Shown here in pieces: positions 8,174 through 17,786 of a stretch of 64,000 nucleotides of DNA. Each line of letters starts with the position of its first letter. Within the stretch, counting starts at the first letter, position 1. The position numbers were made by a program, and so were the translations under genes. The notes under the pieces were generated by a model that did no database searches, was not told the origin of the DNA, and saw only the letters and a list, made by a program, of their open reading frames with translations. The DNA comes from an uncultured Lachnospiraceae bacterium (GTDB lineage: Bacteria; Bacillota; Clostridia; Lachnospirales; Lachnospiraceae), in the NCBI GenBank assembly GCA_910589075.1, contig CAJUSK010000030.1, forward strand, positions 1 to 64,000, read 5' to 3'.

Positions 8174-9400
8174 ATGGATGAGGAAAAGCGCTATATCCAA
8201 AAAAGAATATGGAAGGCAAGACTCCAGAGTATTCCGTTTTATCTGTGCAGAATCTTTCCCGTGAAGAGAAAAAAAATTGTTTTTTGCTGTATCGAGGGTA
8301 CAACAGGATATACATGCAATCCCAAATATATTGCGGAAGAATTGATTCGCAGAAACAGGAAGTATGAACTTGTCTGGCTTGTCAATGACAGAAAAAAGAA
8401 ATTTCCCCAGGAGATTAAAGTTGTTCATAATACACTTTGGAATCGTGCATATCATCTGTCAACAGCACGATTCTGGATTGATAACAGCAGAAAACAGTTA
8501 GAAGTCCAAAAACGCAAGGGACAGGTTTATATTCAGACATGGCATGCAAAATTGGGATTTAAACCCACATGCCTGGATCGTGGGACATCTTTTTCTAAAA
8601 TAGCATATCTGATTAGCAGACATGATTCGGATATGATTGATTATGTCCTTTCCAATTCTAACTGGTATGATGATACACTGCCGACGGGCATGTTGTATAC
8701 CGGGGCAGTACTCAGAACCGGCTCACCCAGATGTGACATTCTTGTGAAGGACAGAACGGAACAAAAAAGGCGGGTCAGAAGTATATTCGGATTGTCCAAG
8801 GACGCCAATATTTTAATGTATGCTCCGACTTTCAGAGGCGGGAGTCAGAAAATGGGGAGGACAATAGAGACGAATCAACGGTTCCCCAATTATAAACGGT
8901 TGTCTCAGGTGTTGCATTCACGTTTCGGCGGCAGGTGGTATATATTTCTTCGTCTGCATCCACAGTTGGTAGCAAGAAATCTGGATGACTGTGCAAACGA
9001 CAGTATGGTTATAAACGTAAGCAGAGTGGATGATATGTATGAGATTCTGGCAGGATGCGATGCATTTATAACTGATTATTCCAGTGCGGCATTTGATGCA
9101 GCCGTGATGAAAGTCCCGGTATTTCTTTATGCGGATGATTACAAGTCGTATGAGAAGGAGCGGGGAAAGCTGCTTTGGAATTTGAAGGAGCTGCCTTTTC
9201 CTCTGGCAGAAGATGATAAAGAACTGGAAGAACAGATACTGCGGTTTGATAAGGAAAAATATTTGTCTGATCTGGAAAAGTTGTTTCGGGAAACCGGGTT
9301 GACAGAAGACGGTAATGCTGCCATACACGTGGCGGATGTAATAGAAGACCAGGTCGGACGGGGTAAGAAGGCCGGGATTGAGAAGGAGAAGCTGTTATGA
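8174..9400 (+). CDS. CDP-glycerol glycerophosphotransferase family protein (TagB/TagF-like)
   Basis: A 408-residue cytoplasmic glycosyltransferase-B-type polyol-phosphate transferase. Characteristic motifs are QTWHAKLGFK (family QTWHGTPLK), MYAPTFRG, LRLHPQL and the near-C-terminal ITDYSSAAFD. The family moves glycerol-phosphate or ribitol-phosphate from a CDP carrier onto a lipid-linked or glycan acceptor, classically in teichoic acid synthesis. It is one of the few proteins here without the shared Rossmann-like module. Its stop overlaps the next start by 4 bases (ATGA), so translation is probably coupled. The start has only a weak purine-rich site. Confidence 0.85.
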   Translation: MDEEKRYIQKRIWKARLQSIPFYLCRIFPVKRKKIVFCCIEGTTGYTCNPKYIAEELIRRNRKYELVWLVNDRKKKFPQEIKVVHNTLWNRAYHLSTARFWIDNSRKQLEVQKRKGQVYIQTWHAKLGFKPTCLDRGTSFSKIAYLISRHDSDMIDYVLSNSNWYDDTLPTGMLYTGAVLRTGSPRCDILVKDRTEQKRRVRSIFGLSKDANILMYAPTFRGGSQKMGRTIETNQRFPNYKRLSQVLHSRFGGRWYIFLRLHPQLVARNLDDCANDSMVINVSRVDDMYEILAGCDAFITDYSSAAFDAAVMKVPVFLYADDYKSYEKERGKLLWNLKELPFPLAEDDKELEEQILRFDKEKYLSDLEKLFRETGLTEDGNAAIHVADVIEDQVGRGKKAGIEKEKLL

Positions 9401-10461
9401 GAATCCTAATATGGGGTACAGGGGAAAATGCGGAGAAATATTTGAAAACAAAAGAGACTGATCAGGCGGATCTGGTTGGCTTTATAGAAAGCCAGCCGTC
9501 AAAGGGTGAGACCAGGTGCAAATTAGAAAAAGGGGGGGGTAATGTGTTTGCCCCTGATGAAGTAAAAGAACTGGACTATGATTTTATTCTGGTTTGTGTC
9601 TGGCCTGAACAATTTATAAATGAAATAGCAGAGACATGTATGCAGACAGGCATATTGGACAGCCGCGTGGTTTTTATGAGAAATATACGTGGGATGACAC
9701 TGCAGAGGGATCGGTTTATCTATTATAACAAATATCAGAATGATACGGAAATTAAAAAATGTTTTCCCGTTTTCTGGTCTCAGTTTATGGAGCACGGCAA
9801 GCCTGATACTGACAGGGTTCTTACAGCCAGAACCAATGAGGATGTTTTACAGGACAGCCTGATATATACAAAGGAATTCAAAGATTACACAAATGATTAT
9901 TTCCGCTATCGGACATTTGAGTTTGTGGCGCAGGAAATTAAAAACAGGAATGCCAAAGGCGCTGTGGCCGAAGCAGGGGTGTCTGTAGGAACGTTTTCGA
10001 GACTGATCAATCGTGTCTTTCACGACAGGACGCTGTATATGTTTGATACATTTGACAGTTTCGACAGGCAGGAATTCGAGGAGGATATATCATCTGCTTC
10101 TTCCAGAGAAGAATTCTACGAAATGTACAGAGGGATAGATGTGGAAGCGGTACTGGAGTCGATGCCTTGTCGGGAGAATTGCAAGATCAGAAAAGGATTG
10201 TTTCCGGATACGACTGCCGGTCTGGAGAAAATGGCATATGCCTTTGTATCCATTGATATGGATTTGGAGAAGTCTATTTATCATGGCCTGACATATTTTT
10301 ATCCGCGACTGAGTCCGGGCGGGGCAATATTTCTCCATGATTACAGGTGCTATGATCTGCAGGGAGTGAGAAAGGCGGTAGAGAGATTTGAAGAAGAATA
10401 TGGGAGATTGTATAAAGTACCGATAGCAGATCGCGGTGGCACACTGGTCATTGTGAAGTGA
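9397..10461 (+). CDS. TylF/MycF-type methyltransferase with N-terminal Rossmann-like module
   Basis: A 354-residue paralogue of the protein at 7153-8151. Residues 1-100 are the shared Rossmann-like module (IWGTGENAEKYL at the start). The methyltransferase part from about residue 160 carries AEAGVSVGTFS as the SAM motif, MFDTFDSFD, and LHDYRCYDLQGV near the C-terminus. It probably O-methylates a glycan sugar. A run of seven G residues at 9533-9539, inside the module, is a possible slippage tract; the frame is open as read. AAGGAG precedes an ATG that overlaps the upstream stop. Confidence 0.8.
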   Translation: MRILIWGTGENAEKYLKTKETDQADLVGFIESQPSKGETRCKLEKGGGNVFAPDEVKELDYDFILVCVWPEQFINEIAETCMQTGILDSRVVFMRNIRGMTLQRDRFIYYNKYQNDTEIKKCFPVFWSQFMEHGKPDTDRVLTARTNEDVLQDSLIYTKEFKDYTNDYFRYRTFEFVAQEIKNRNAKGAVAEAGVSVGTFSRLINRVFHDRTLYMFDTFDSFDRQEFEEDISSASSREEFYEMYRGIDVEAVLESMPCRENCKIRKGLFPDTTAGLEKMAYAFVSIDMDLEKSIYHGLTYFYPRLSPGGAIFLHDYRCYDLQGVRKAVERFEEEYGRLYKVPIADRGGTLVIVK

Positions 10462-10492
10462 GAAACAGTCAGAAAGTGAGAACATAGAAAAT

Positions 10493-11530
10493 ATGTTGAA
10501 ATTGGATTATACAGTTTTAAACCGTATACAGGATGACGTGTCAAAGGATATTTATACAGCACGTATTGCCTACAACAACGGTGATTTAGATGCAATGGAA
10601 AAGATAATTGAAACAGTACGCTTTGGCGGCAGAGAGCTTATACAGTTTATGAAATCCAATTCTGAAAATCTGTATATTTTCGGAGCCGGAATTTTGGGAA
10701 ATGAGTTTTTGCAGACATGGAAGGGAATTTATTCTTTTCATGGGGTTATAGATAACGATGATAAGAAGTGGGGAAACGTTGTCGGGGAGGGAATTCCTGT
10801 AATCGGATTGCAGGATATTGAAGTTGCAAAACGGGAGCAGGCGGCTATCGTGATTGTCAATAAGTTTTCCCACCGTGAAATAAAAGAACAGCTGCTGCAG
10901 TCGGGATTTTCAGATGAACACATATTTAATTTTGCGGAACATTATTTACGGTTGAATCAGATACAATATTTTGACTTGGAAATATTGGATAAAAACAAAA
11001 GAGAAAAATTTGTGGATTGTGGTGCACTTGACGGAAAGACATCTATGTATATGTATGAAATATATAAAGAAAATCTTGAAAAAATTTGGTTGTTTGAGCC
11101 TGATATGCAATCCGCCAGAAAGTGCAGAGAAAATTTAAAAAGTATGCCTTCTGAAAAATATGAAATTATTGAAAAAGCTGTTTATTCTACGGCAACTCAA
11201 TTATGTTTTGACAGTACCGGTAATGGAATGGCAAGTATAGACCAAAATGGGAATACAGTTATAGACACCGTTTCTCTGGATGAAGTGATCGGTGAAGGAA
11301 GTCCGAGTTTTATAAAGATGGATATTGAGGGGGCTGAACTGGAGGCTTTAAAAGGAGCGGAGAAAATCATCCGAAAGTATAAACCGACGCTGGCGGTTTG
11401 TGTATATCATAAACCGGAAGATATGGTGACAATTCCAGAATTGTTATTAAAATATAATCCTGCATACCGGTTTTATCTAAGGCATTATTCTCTCACAATG
11501 AATGAAACTGTTTTATATGCGTTGCAGTAA
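10493..11530 (+). CDS. FkbM-family methyltransferase with Rossmann-like module
   Basis: A 345-residue protein in three parts. Residues 1-55 form a short helical lead. Residues 56-155 are the locus-wide module (YIFGAGILGNEFL). Residues 170-340 are an FkbM-type SAM-dependent methyltransferase, seen in VDCGALDGKTS, the LFEPD strand, and IKMDIEGAELEALKG, the family hallmark. FkbM enzymes O-methylate hydroxyls on sugars and polyketides. With two TylF-type enzymes just upstream, this gives three probable O-methyltransferases in a row. The ribosome binding site is weak. The gene lies 31 bases after the previous one. Confidence 0.8.
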   Translation: MLKLDYTVLNRIQDDVSKDIYTARIAYNNGDLDAMEKIIETVRFGGRELIQFMKSNSENLYIFGAGILGNEFLQTWKGIYSFHGVIDNDDKKWGNVVGEGIPVIGLQDIEVAKREQAAIVIVNKFSHREIKEQLLQSGFSDEHIFNFAEHYLRLNQIQYFDLEILDKNKREKFVDCGALDGKTSMYMYEIYKENLEKIWLFEPDMQSARKCRENLKSMPSEKYEIIEKAVYSTATQLCFDSTGNGMASIDQNGNTVIDTVSLDEVIGEGSPSFIKMDIEGAELEALKGAEKIIRKYKPTLAVCVYHKPEDMVTIPELLLKYNPAYRFYLRHYSLTMNETVLYALQ

Positions 11531-11561
11531 TCTTTGGCGGGAAATGAGATGAGATAAAAGA

Positions 11562-12740
11562 ATGGGAAATGATAATCAATTTTTAGAAAAAGTCAGGGAA
11601 ATACAATTAAAAAGTCCATCACTGTATATATATGGGGCCGGTCTGTATGCCAGAAATATTTATCAGATTTTAAAGGAAAATATGATAAAAGTTGACGGTT
11701 TTATTGTGACCCGTATAGAAGAAGATAAAGAATTGTTTGGTTTGCCTGTCATAAATGCTGACAATGTGATCCATAACGCTGTTGGTATTATTATTGGTAC
11801 AAACAGTTTAAACAGGGTTTCTATATTGGATAAGTTAAAACAGTGTGATGTTCATATGGATCTTGTCGCAGATGGTACAGACTATATTGAAAAAAATAAT
11901 AACAGATATGACGGCAGCCCAACAATGCAGATAACAACAAGGATTGGTTGCAGTGTGAATTGCAGATTTTGTCCTCAAAGTTTATTGACAGAAAGATATT
12001 TTAAAGTGGATAAAGGCAGAGAACGCAGTATGAGTCTTGAAGTCTTTGAGAAATGTCTGAACAGGCTGCCCCAAAATGCCAGGGTTTCTTTTTGCGGAAT
12101 GGCAGAGCCATTTTTAAATCCGGAATGTGGACAAATGATTAAGATGGCGCATCAGTCAGGGCGGACAGTTGAACTGTATACGACTTTGGTAGGAGCAGAT
12201 AAAAAAACGCTGGAAGAGATTGCGGAGATACCTTTTGGATATGTTACGTTGCATGTTGCAGACAGATATGGTTATGCGCATATACCTGTCACAGATGCCT
12301 ATTATGAATTGGTTGAATTTGTAATTAATTATCGGCGGGCCGACGGTTCTCCTTTTGTGAATATGTGTAATGCGCAGGCTGAACCAAATGAGCGGATTGC
12401 TAAAATATGCGCAGGCAAATATGAGATTTTGACTGCATTGCATGACAGGGCCGGCAGCCTCGAAGGAGAAGCGCTGTTAAACAGAAATACACCTGAAGGA
12501 AAAATTACATGCAGTTTGTGCGGGACAAAATTGAATCACAATAATCTGTTGCCGGATGGTACTGTGCTGTTATGTGATTTTGACTATGGGATGCAGCATG
12601 TATTGGGAAATCTCCTGGAACAGACGTATGATGAAATATTGTCAGGAAGCGAATGTAAAAAGGTATTTAGAGGAATGTCAGGAGATTTGAGCCAGGATAT
12701 TTTATGCAGGAAATGTTCCTGTGCCAATCAGGAATACTGA
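11562..12740 (+). CDS. Radical SAM/SPASM protein with N-terminal Rossmann-like module
   Basis: A 392-residue protein. Residues 15-110 are the shared module (YIYGAGLYARNIYQ). The radical SAM cluster motif CSVNCRFC is at about 130-137. The C-terminus has a SPASM-like cysteine group (CSLCG..., CDFDYG and CRKCSC) that would hold auxiliary iron-sulfur clusters. Such enzymes use SAM and a 4Fe-4S cluster to make a radical; MoaA/SPASM members modify peptides, sugars or nucleotides. In this context a sugar or polyol is the likely substrate, though this is inference. It is the first of three radical SAM genes in the locus. Confidence 0.8.
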   Translation: MGNDNQFLEKVREIQLKSPSLYIYGAGLYARNIYQILKENMIKVDGFIVTRIEEDKELFGLPVINADNVIHNAVGIIIGTNSLNRVSILDKLKQCDVHMDLVADGTDYIEKNNNRYDGSPTMQITTRIGCSVNCRFCPQSLLTERYFKVDKGRERSMSLEVFEKCLNRLPQNARVSFCGMAEPFLNPECGQMIKMAHQSGRTVELYTTLVGADKKTLEEIAEIPFGYVTLHVADRYGYAHIPVTDAYYELVEFVINYRRADGSPFVNMCNAQAEPNERIAKICAGKYEILTALHDRAGSLEGEALLNRNTPEGKITCSLCGTKLNHNNLLPDGTVLLCDFDYGMQHVLGNLLEQTYDEILSGSECKKVFRGMSGDLSQDILCRKCSCANQEY

Positions 12741-12785
12741 GACTTTGGGCTAAGATTGAATCATGTGTATGGAAGGAGTCATAAA

Positions 12786-13997
12786 ATGGCAGATGAAGTG
12801 ATAAAGATCAGTGTAATTGTACCTGTATATAATGAAATGAAGTATTTGGATACATGTGTTTCAAGCATCTGCAATCAAAGTTACAGGAATCTTGAGATTA
12901 TTCTGGTAGATGATGGCTCTGGAGAGCCTTGCCATAAGCTATGTGACGAATATCTTGTGAAAGATAGGAGAATCAAAGTAATTCACAAAGAAAACGGTGG
13001 GTCATTGAGCGCAAGAAGAAAGGGGATTGAAGAAGCCGAAGGAGATTATGTGGCATTTGTAGATTCTGATGATTGGGTTGAACTGGATTTTTATGAGAAG
13101 ATGGCAGAATTGATTGCCGGGAACAAACCGGATATGGCAGTTGCTTCTAACTATTATAGAGATTATCCGGATGGACAGTCTGTAAAAGTTTATGATAATA
13201 AACGGGCCGGATACTGGACATGTGATGAGTTTGAAACGGAAGTATTCCCTTATTTTATAAAAACAGAAGAATTTTTTGATACAGAGTTTCCGATAGCAAT
13301 GACTTATTATATGTTTGATACATCGTTTGCACGCAGGAATATTTTAAAAATAGAAGATAAAATAAAAACGTCCGAAGATTATACGTTTCTTATGTTGGCT
13401 TTTTTGAATGCCAGATCTTTTGCAGCAAATTCTTTTGCCGGGTATCACTATAGAAGTAATATGAATTCTAAAACGCATACGCTTAAAAACATGAAGGATT
13501 TGTTGCGTCCTTCTTATGAAGCTGTAATGCGTGCCATTTATCACTCTGATTACGCAAAAGATAATTTGGAAAAAAAGAACAGACTGCATATGTATCATGC
13601 ACTGATGTTAAAAGATTATGGTGAATTATTAAAGAGTACAGATACATTTCTGTTTCCCTTTTCCAGAGTCAGAAAAGGGAGTAGGATTCTTATTTATGGA
13701 ATGGGACTTCTGGGAAAGCAGATATATAATGCATTGAAGGATAATCCTGCTTACGATGTTGCAGGGGTGGCAGACAGGAAATGGGAATTGTTACGGGAAC
13801 AGGGTGAATATGTGGTTTCACCCGATGCGATTCTTTCTTTAGAATATGACTTTATAATTATTGCAATTACTTATCCAAATATAAAAAATCAGGTAAAAAA
13901 GGAATTGATCAATATGGGAATTGATGCGGATAAGATTGCAGATGTGGATCTGACTGTTTTGGATGAGGAACATTTGTCATTTAAAACAGAAAAATGA
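12786..13997 (+). CDS. Family 2 glycosyltransferase with C-terminal Rossmann-like module
   Basis: A 403-residue protein. Residues 1-230 are a GT-A fold family 2 glycosyltransferase: SVIVPVYNE at the N-terminus, LVDDGSG for nucleotide binding, and VDSDDW as the DXD-type metal motif. Residues about 299-395 are the shared module (ILIYGMGLLGKQIYNAL). No membrane helix is seen, so it acts in the cytoplasm. I start it at the ATG at 12786, which has AAGGAG 7 bases upstream, rather than the in-frame TTG at 12756. It probably adds one sugar in the assembly of the glycan. Confidence 0.85.
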   Translation: MADEVIKISVIVPVYNEMKYLDTCVSSICNQSYRNLEIILVDDGSGEPCHKLCDEYLVKDRRIKVIHKENGGSLSARRKGIEEAEGDYVAFVDSDDWVELDFYEKMAELIAGNKPDMAVASNYYRDYPDGQSVKVYDNKRAGYWTCDEFETEVFPYFIKTEEFFDTEFPIAMTYYMFDTSFARRNILKIEDKIKTSEDYTFLMLAFLNARSFAANSFAGYHYRSNMNSKTHTLKNMKDLLRPSYEAVMRAIYHSDYAKDNLEKKNRLHMYHALMLKDYGELLKSTDTFLFPFSRVRKGSRILIYGMGLLGKQIYNALKDNPAYDVAGVADRKWELLREQGEYVVSPDAILSLEYDFIIIAITYPNIKNQVKKELINMGIDADKIADVDLTVLDEEHLSFKTEK

Positions 13998-14063
13998 TTT
14001 TAGACGACATTTTATTTGTAATTGATATTTATAAAGTTGTACGAATAGTGAAAGGTACAGTTT

Positions 14064-15539
14064 ATGATGGAGATTATCGTATTTGGAACTGGCGAGGTGG
14101 GAAAAAATGCAGCATCACTTTTGGAACAAGACTTCCATATATTGTTTTTTGTGGATAATGATGAAAAAAAGTGGGGCACACAGTTCTTTGGATATGAAAT
14201 AAAGAATCCTGTTGAAATAAAACAATATGACTGTGATATTGTTATTGCTTCGCTGCGATATGGCATCGGTATTGCAAATCAGATAGAACAGATGAGTATC
14301 AGCAGGGAAAGAATATTTTTCTTTCGAAGGTTTATGGAAGAAGAACAATATGGATATGAAATGTATCCATTGATTGCTGAAAAGATAGAAAGGATCGATC
14401 AGGACTTAATCCAGTATGATTTATACCATACAAAAGAATGTAAAACCAAGTGCAAGAAAGTACTGATATTCTGTACATTTTTTTCAACCTATGCGAAACA
14501 GTTAATCGAAAATATTTCTGACAGATATGATGATGTGGAATTCAGTATTCTGACCAATGCGGAAACGTATAAATATCAAATTAAATCTGATCAGTTGAAA
14601 CATATTTATTGTTTTCGGACAATGTGTGATTTAAAAACGATTCTGGAACAGTTGCCGGTATATGATGCTATGCAGCTATTGTGGATAGAACGGGAATGGG
14701 CTTGTTTTTATCAGCTGATCAGAATGAAAACAAGGCGGTTGAACTTAAATGTAGGTGGAAGCGACTTTTACCGTACAGATATGGCAGAAAAAGATTTTAA
14801 AAAGAATCTGATTGCATGTGCAGACGGCATAACAGCAGAAACGGAAGGGACAGTAGCGGAATTCAGCTCTTACTATGGAAAAGAGGCAGCAAATAAAACA
14901 AATCTGCTCCCCTTTGGAATAGAAGTATTGGAACGGATTGATGAGAGAAGAGCCATTTCCAAACAACTGCTCAGGAAAAAATACCATATCCCTCAGGACA
15001 GGATAATTGTTACATGCGGACATAATGCAAACAGTGAACATCAACACGGAAAACTGATAGATGCCCTCATCCATTTAAGAGAAGAGATAAAAAAACAGAT
15101 CGTCTGTGTGTTTCCGATGACTTACCCGGAAGGATGTGGTGTTTACATTAACAGGATTGAAGAACGGCTGAAGGAAACAGGGCTTACGTATGTCATTTTG
15201 AGAGAATTTATGGATTTCCAGCAGATGGCAGAGTATGCGCTGATTTCGGACATTATGCTCCATGTGCAGAGAACCGACCAGCTCAGTTCTACCATGCTGG
15301 AGGAAATGTATGCGGGAAGTGTGGTTCTGGCCGGTAAATGGCTGCCATATGAGTCACTGCACAGAATGGGTATTTTCTTCCTGGATGTAGAATCGGTGAT
15401 GGATATAACACAGACTGTGGAAATGGTGGTTTTGAATATAGAAGAATACCAAAAACGATGTAAGGGAAACAGAGATATTATACACAATCATTCTTCGTGG
15501 GATATATTGGCATCCAGATGGCATGCGCTGTGGGAGTGA
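14064..15539 (+). CDS. Glycosyltransferase (GT-B, group 1-like) with N-terminal Rossmann-like module
   Basis: A 491-residue protein. Residues 1-95 are the shared module (IVFGTGEVGKNAASLL). The rest has the two-lobed look of a GT-B glycosyltransferase: a first lobe up to about 270, then a donor-binding lobe with an EEMYAGSVVLAGKW segment near 415-430, resembling the ExxxxG donor motif of family 4. Unlike the family 2 enzymes here, the module is at the N-terminus. Very AT-rich: 17 of 60 bases are G/C at 14461-14520. The glycosyltransferase assignment rests on fold-level patterns, so it is less certain than for its neighbours. Confidence 0.65.
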   Translation: MMEIIVFGTGEVGKNAASLLEQDFHILFFVDNDEKKWGTQFFGYEIKNPVEIKQYDCDIVIASLRYGIGIANQIEQMSISRERIFFFRRFMEEEQYGYEMYPLIAEKIERIDQDLIQYDLYHTKECKTKCKKVLIFCTFFSTYAKQLIENISDRYDDVEFSILTNAETYKYQIKSDQLKHIYCFRTMCDLKTILEQLPVYDAMQLLWIEREWACFYQLIRMKTRRLNLNVGGSDFYRTDMAEKDFKKNLIACADGITAETEGTVAEFSSYYGKEAANKTNLLPFGIEVLERIDERRAISKQLLRKKYHIPQDRIIVTCGHNANSEHQHGKLIDALIHLREEIKKQIVCVFPMTYPEGCGVYINRIEERLKETGLTYVILREFMDFQQMAEYALISDIMLHVQRTDQLSSTMLEEMYAGSVVLAGKWLPYESLHRMGIFFLDVESVMDITQTVEMVVLNIEEYQKRCKGNRDIIHNHSSWDILASRWHALWE

Positions 15540-15571
15540 AATTGTAAAATTTGAAAGGAAGGATAAGGAAT

Positions 15572-16687
15572 ATGAAAATTGCGATTTGGGGAGCCGGAAA
15601 ATTTGGGCGTTTTATAAAAGGACAGCTTGATAAGAGAAGCGATATTACGCTGGTGGGATTTATTGATCATGGTATGCAATTTGGGGGGGGGCAAACTGAA
15701 GTTGATGGATTAAAAGTGATAACTTTTTCTCAGGCCAGGATGCAGGCTGACCTGATACTGGTTGCGATTTTGGATTATCTGTCAGTCTGTAAGGAACTCC
15801 AACCAGAGGATAAAAATAGAGTCGCTATTATAAAAGGCAGAGTGTATACACTGAGAAAAGAACTATCCTGTGATATTTTACATGATGAAAATCTGTTATG
15901 GGTGAAAGACCTGGAAAAGATAGATAAGCCTGTTCTGACACATCTGGAAACCAATATTATGGATGGTTGTAATTTGAATTGCAGAGGATGCAGTCATTTT
16001 TCCAATTTATTTGGAATAGAAGAACATGTCCCTTTTTCGTCTTTCTGCAAAGATTTAAAACAGATAGCGGAACATACCAATATCACACAGTTATATTTGC
16101 TTGGAGGAGAGGCGTTATTAAACAGGCAACTAACAGATTATATTGATTTTTCACGAAAGACATTGCCTGAAACAGATATTCAAATTGTATCCAATGGATT
16201 ATTAATACCAAAACAGGAGGAAGAATTTTTCCACTGTTGCAGGGAAAATGATATATCCATCAGTATTTCCGGATATGCGCCTACACTCATGATAAAAGAA
16301 AAAATTATAAACGTATTGGAGAACAATCATGTAGAGTATTCCTTCAGGGACGAGGTATTGGATTTCGGAAAAAACATTGATTTACAAGGGCTTGCGAACC
16401 CCGAAATCGCGGCTAAAACATGCAGAGAAAAAGCCTGTCATTTTTTCCGTAATGGAAGAATATATAAATGCCCTTTTGAGGCATTGGGAAATAGACTTTT
16501 TACCCATTATGGTGTGGAAATAAGATTCCATGGCGGGATAGATTTATATGATCCTGATCTGGATTGGGATGAACTGGTCAGACAATTGGATGAAACACCT
16601 GTATTTGCCTGCCGTTATTGTGGCAAAGAAGAGCGGACGGAATGGAAGATAGAACATAATCCCAAACTGGATGACTGGATTATTTGA
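15572..16687 (+). CDS. Radical SAM protein with N-terminal Rossmann-like module
   Basis: A 371-residue protein. Residues 1-95 are the shared module (IAIWGAGKFGRFI). The radical SAM motif CNLNCRGC is near residues 132-139, followed by the YLLGGEALL segment typical of the GGEP loop. C-terminal cysteines in CREKACHFF, YKCPFE and CRYCGK could bind an auxiliary cluster. I start it at the ATG at 15572 behind AAGGAAGGA, not the upstream TTG at 15551, because the module begins immediately there. Probably modifies a sugar or polyol intermediate. A run of eight G residues at 15683-15690 lies within the module and is a possible slippage tract. Confidence 0.8.
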   Translation: MKIAIWGAGKFGRFIKGQLDKRSDITLVGFIDHGMQFGGGQTEVDGLKVITFSQARMQADLILVAILDYLSVCKELQPEDKNRVAIIKGRVYTLRKELSCDILHDENLLWVKDLEKIDKPVLTHLETNIMDGCNLNCRGCSHFSNLFGIEEHVPFSSFCKDLKQIAEHTNITQLYLLGGEALLNRQLTDYIDFSRKTLPETDIQIVSNGLLIPKQEEEFFHCCRENDISISISGYAPTLMIKEKIINVLENNHVEYSFRDEVLDFGKNIDLQGLANPEIAAKTCREKACHFFRNGRIYKCPFEALGNRLFTHYGVEIRFHGGIDLYDPDLDWDELVRQLDETPVFACRYCGKEERTEWKIEHNPKLDDWII

Positions 16688-16726
16688 AACAACTGTAAAA
16701 CGGAAGAAACAAGATTGGAAGCTAAA

Positions 16727-17773
16727 ATGGACTATAAAAACTACTGGGATGAATTTGAATACAGCAAGCTCAAGCTGCTGTTAAACAATGAAAAAGTGGA
16801 CTCCATCCTTGCGGTGAGAAACGGCGTCAAAGAGATGGACGAGCTGTTCCCCGTGAGCGTGGAACTCCACCTGACAGACCGGTGCAACCTGCGCTGTGAA
16901 TGGTGTACGGACAGGGAACTGCGCAAAAACGGCGCTACCCTGAGCCTGGAGTGTGTCCGCAGACTGTTTGCGGAGTTTGGTGCCCATGGCACAGGCATCA
17001 CCCTGGAAGGCGGCGGGGAGCCCACCCTCCACCCACAGTTTGAGCAGGTGGTGGAGACCGGGGCACAGTCCGGTGTGGATATGGGCCTGATTTCCAACGG
17101 CACCACGGACATATCCGGGTGCGTGGAACACCTGAAATGGGTGCGGGTTTCCCTGGACTCCGGTTCACCAAAGGAATACCAGGGAGAGAAGGGCGTGGAC
17201 TGCTTTGACCGGGTGATGGAAAACCTGGGGAAGATGTCCGGTGCAAGAGATCCCCGGAAGACCTTTATCGGCGTGGGCTACGTCCTGACCACCAGAAACA
17301 GCGGGAACCTGCCCGGGCTGGTCAGGGAGCTGGACGGCATGGGGATAGACTACATCTATTTAAGGCCTGTGGAGGAGGCGGGGGACATCACCCCCAGCCT
17401 GGAGAGCCTGCTGGGGCTGCGCAGGGAACTGGCGGAGATAACAAAGCAGACAAGGATCCGGTATATGCTGACCATAACGGACCGGGTGGTGGAGAAGAAT
17501 GCGGGTCTGCCCTGCATCGCCCATTCCCTGACTTCCATCATCCACGCAAACGGGGAAGTGGCGTTATGCGAAAAAAGGCGTGAGGACGGGATTATCCTGG
17601 GGAATGTGAACGAGAATTCCTTTGGGGAAATCTGGAACTGTCCTGTGCGCAGGGAGGCAAGCCGCAGGCTGCTGGATCCGTCCAGCCAGAGAGGATGCAG
17701 CGCCTGCCGGGTCACAGGCTTTAACATGATATTTGACCGGCTGGAAAAAGTGCATTCAAAACATTTCATATGA
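16727..17773 (+). CDS. Radical SAM/SPASM protein of the GC-rich cassette
   Basis: A 348-residue radical SAM enzyme with CNLRCEWC at about 53-60, the GGGEPTLHP loop that binds SAM, and a C-terminal SPASM-like group of cysteines (C near HSL, CEKRRE, CSACR). It lacks the shared Rossmann-like module. Base use jumps at this gene: 40 of 60 bases are G/C at 17281-17340, against AT-rich genes on both sides of the pair it forms with the aminotransferase. A radical SAM enzyme beside a DegT-type aminotransferase recalls amino-sugar and aminocyclitol pathways (for example BtrN/BtrS or DesII/DesI), so it may oxidise or deaminate a sugar. Start chosen at ATG 16727 with GGAAG 5 bases upstream; a TTG at 16715 is the alternative. 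Confidence 0.8.
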   Translation: MDYKNYWDEFEYSKLKLLLNNEKVDSILAVRNGVKEMDELFPVSVELHLTDRCNLRCEWCTDRELRKNGATLSLECVRRLFAEFGAHGTGITLEGGGEPTLHPQFEQVVETGAQSGVDMGLISNGTTDISGCVEHLKWVRVSLDSGSPKEYQGEKGVDCFDRVMENLGKMSGARDPRKTFIGVGYVLTTRNSGNLPGLVRELDGMGIDYIYLRPVEEAGDITPSLESLLGLRRELAEITKQTRIRYMLTITDRVVEKNAGLPCIAHSLTSIIHANGEVALCEKRREDGIILGNVNENSFGEIWNCPVRREASRRLLDPSSQRGCSACRVTGFNMIFDRLEKVHSKHFI

Positions 17774-17786
17774 TGGAGGAGAGAAG

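Noticed and set aside
11562..17773. RiPP (peptide natural product) cluster, based on three radical SAM genes
   Set aside because: No precursor peptide, leader-binding domain, peptidase or exporter is seen; all neighbours are sugar enzymes.
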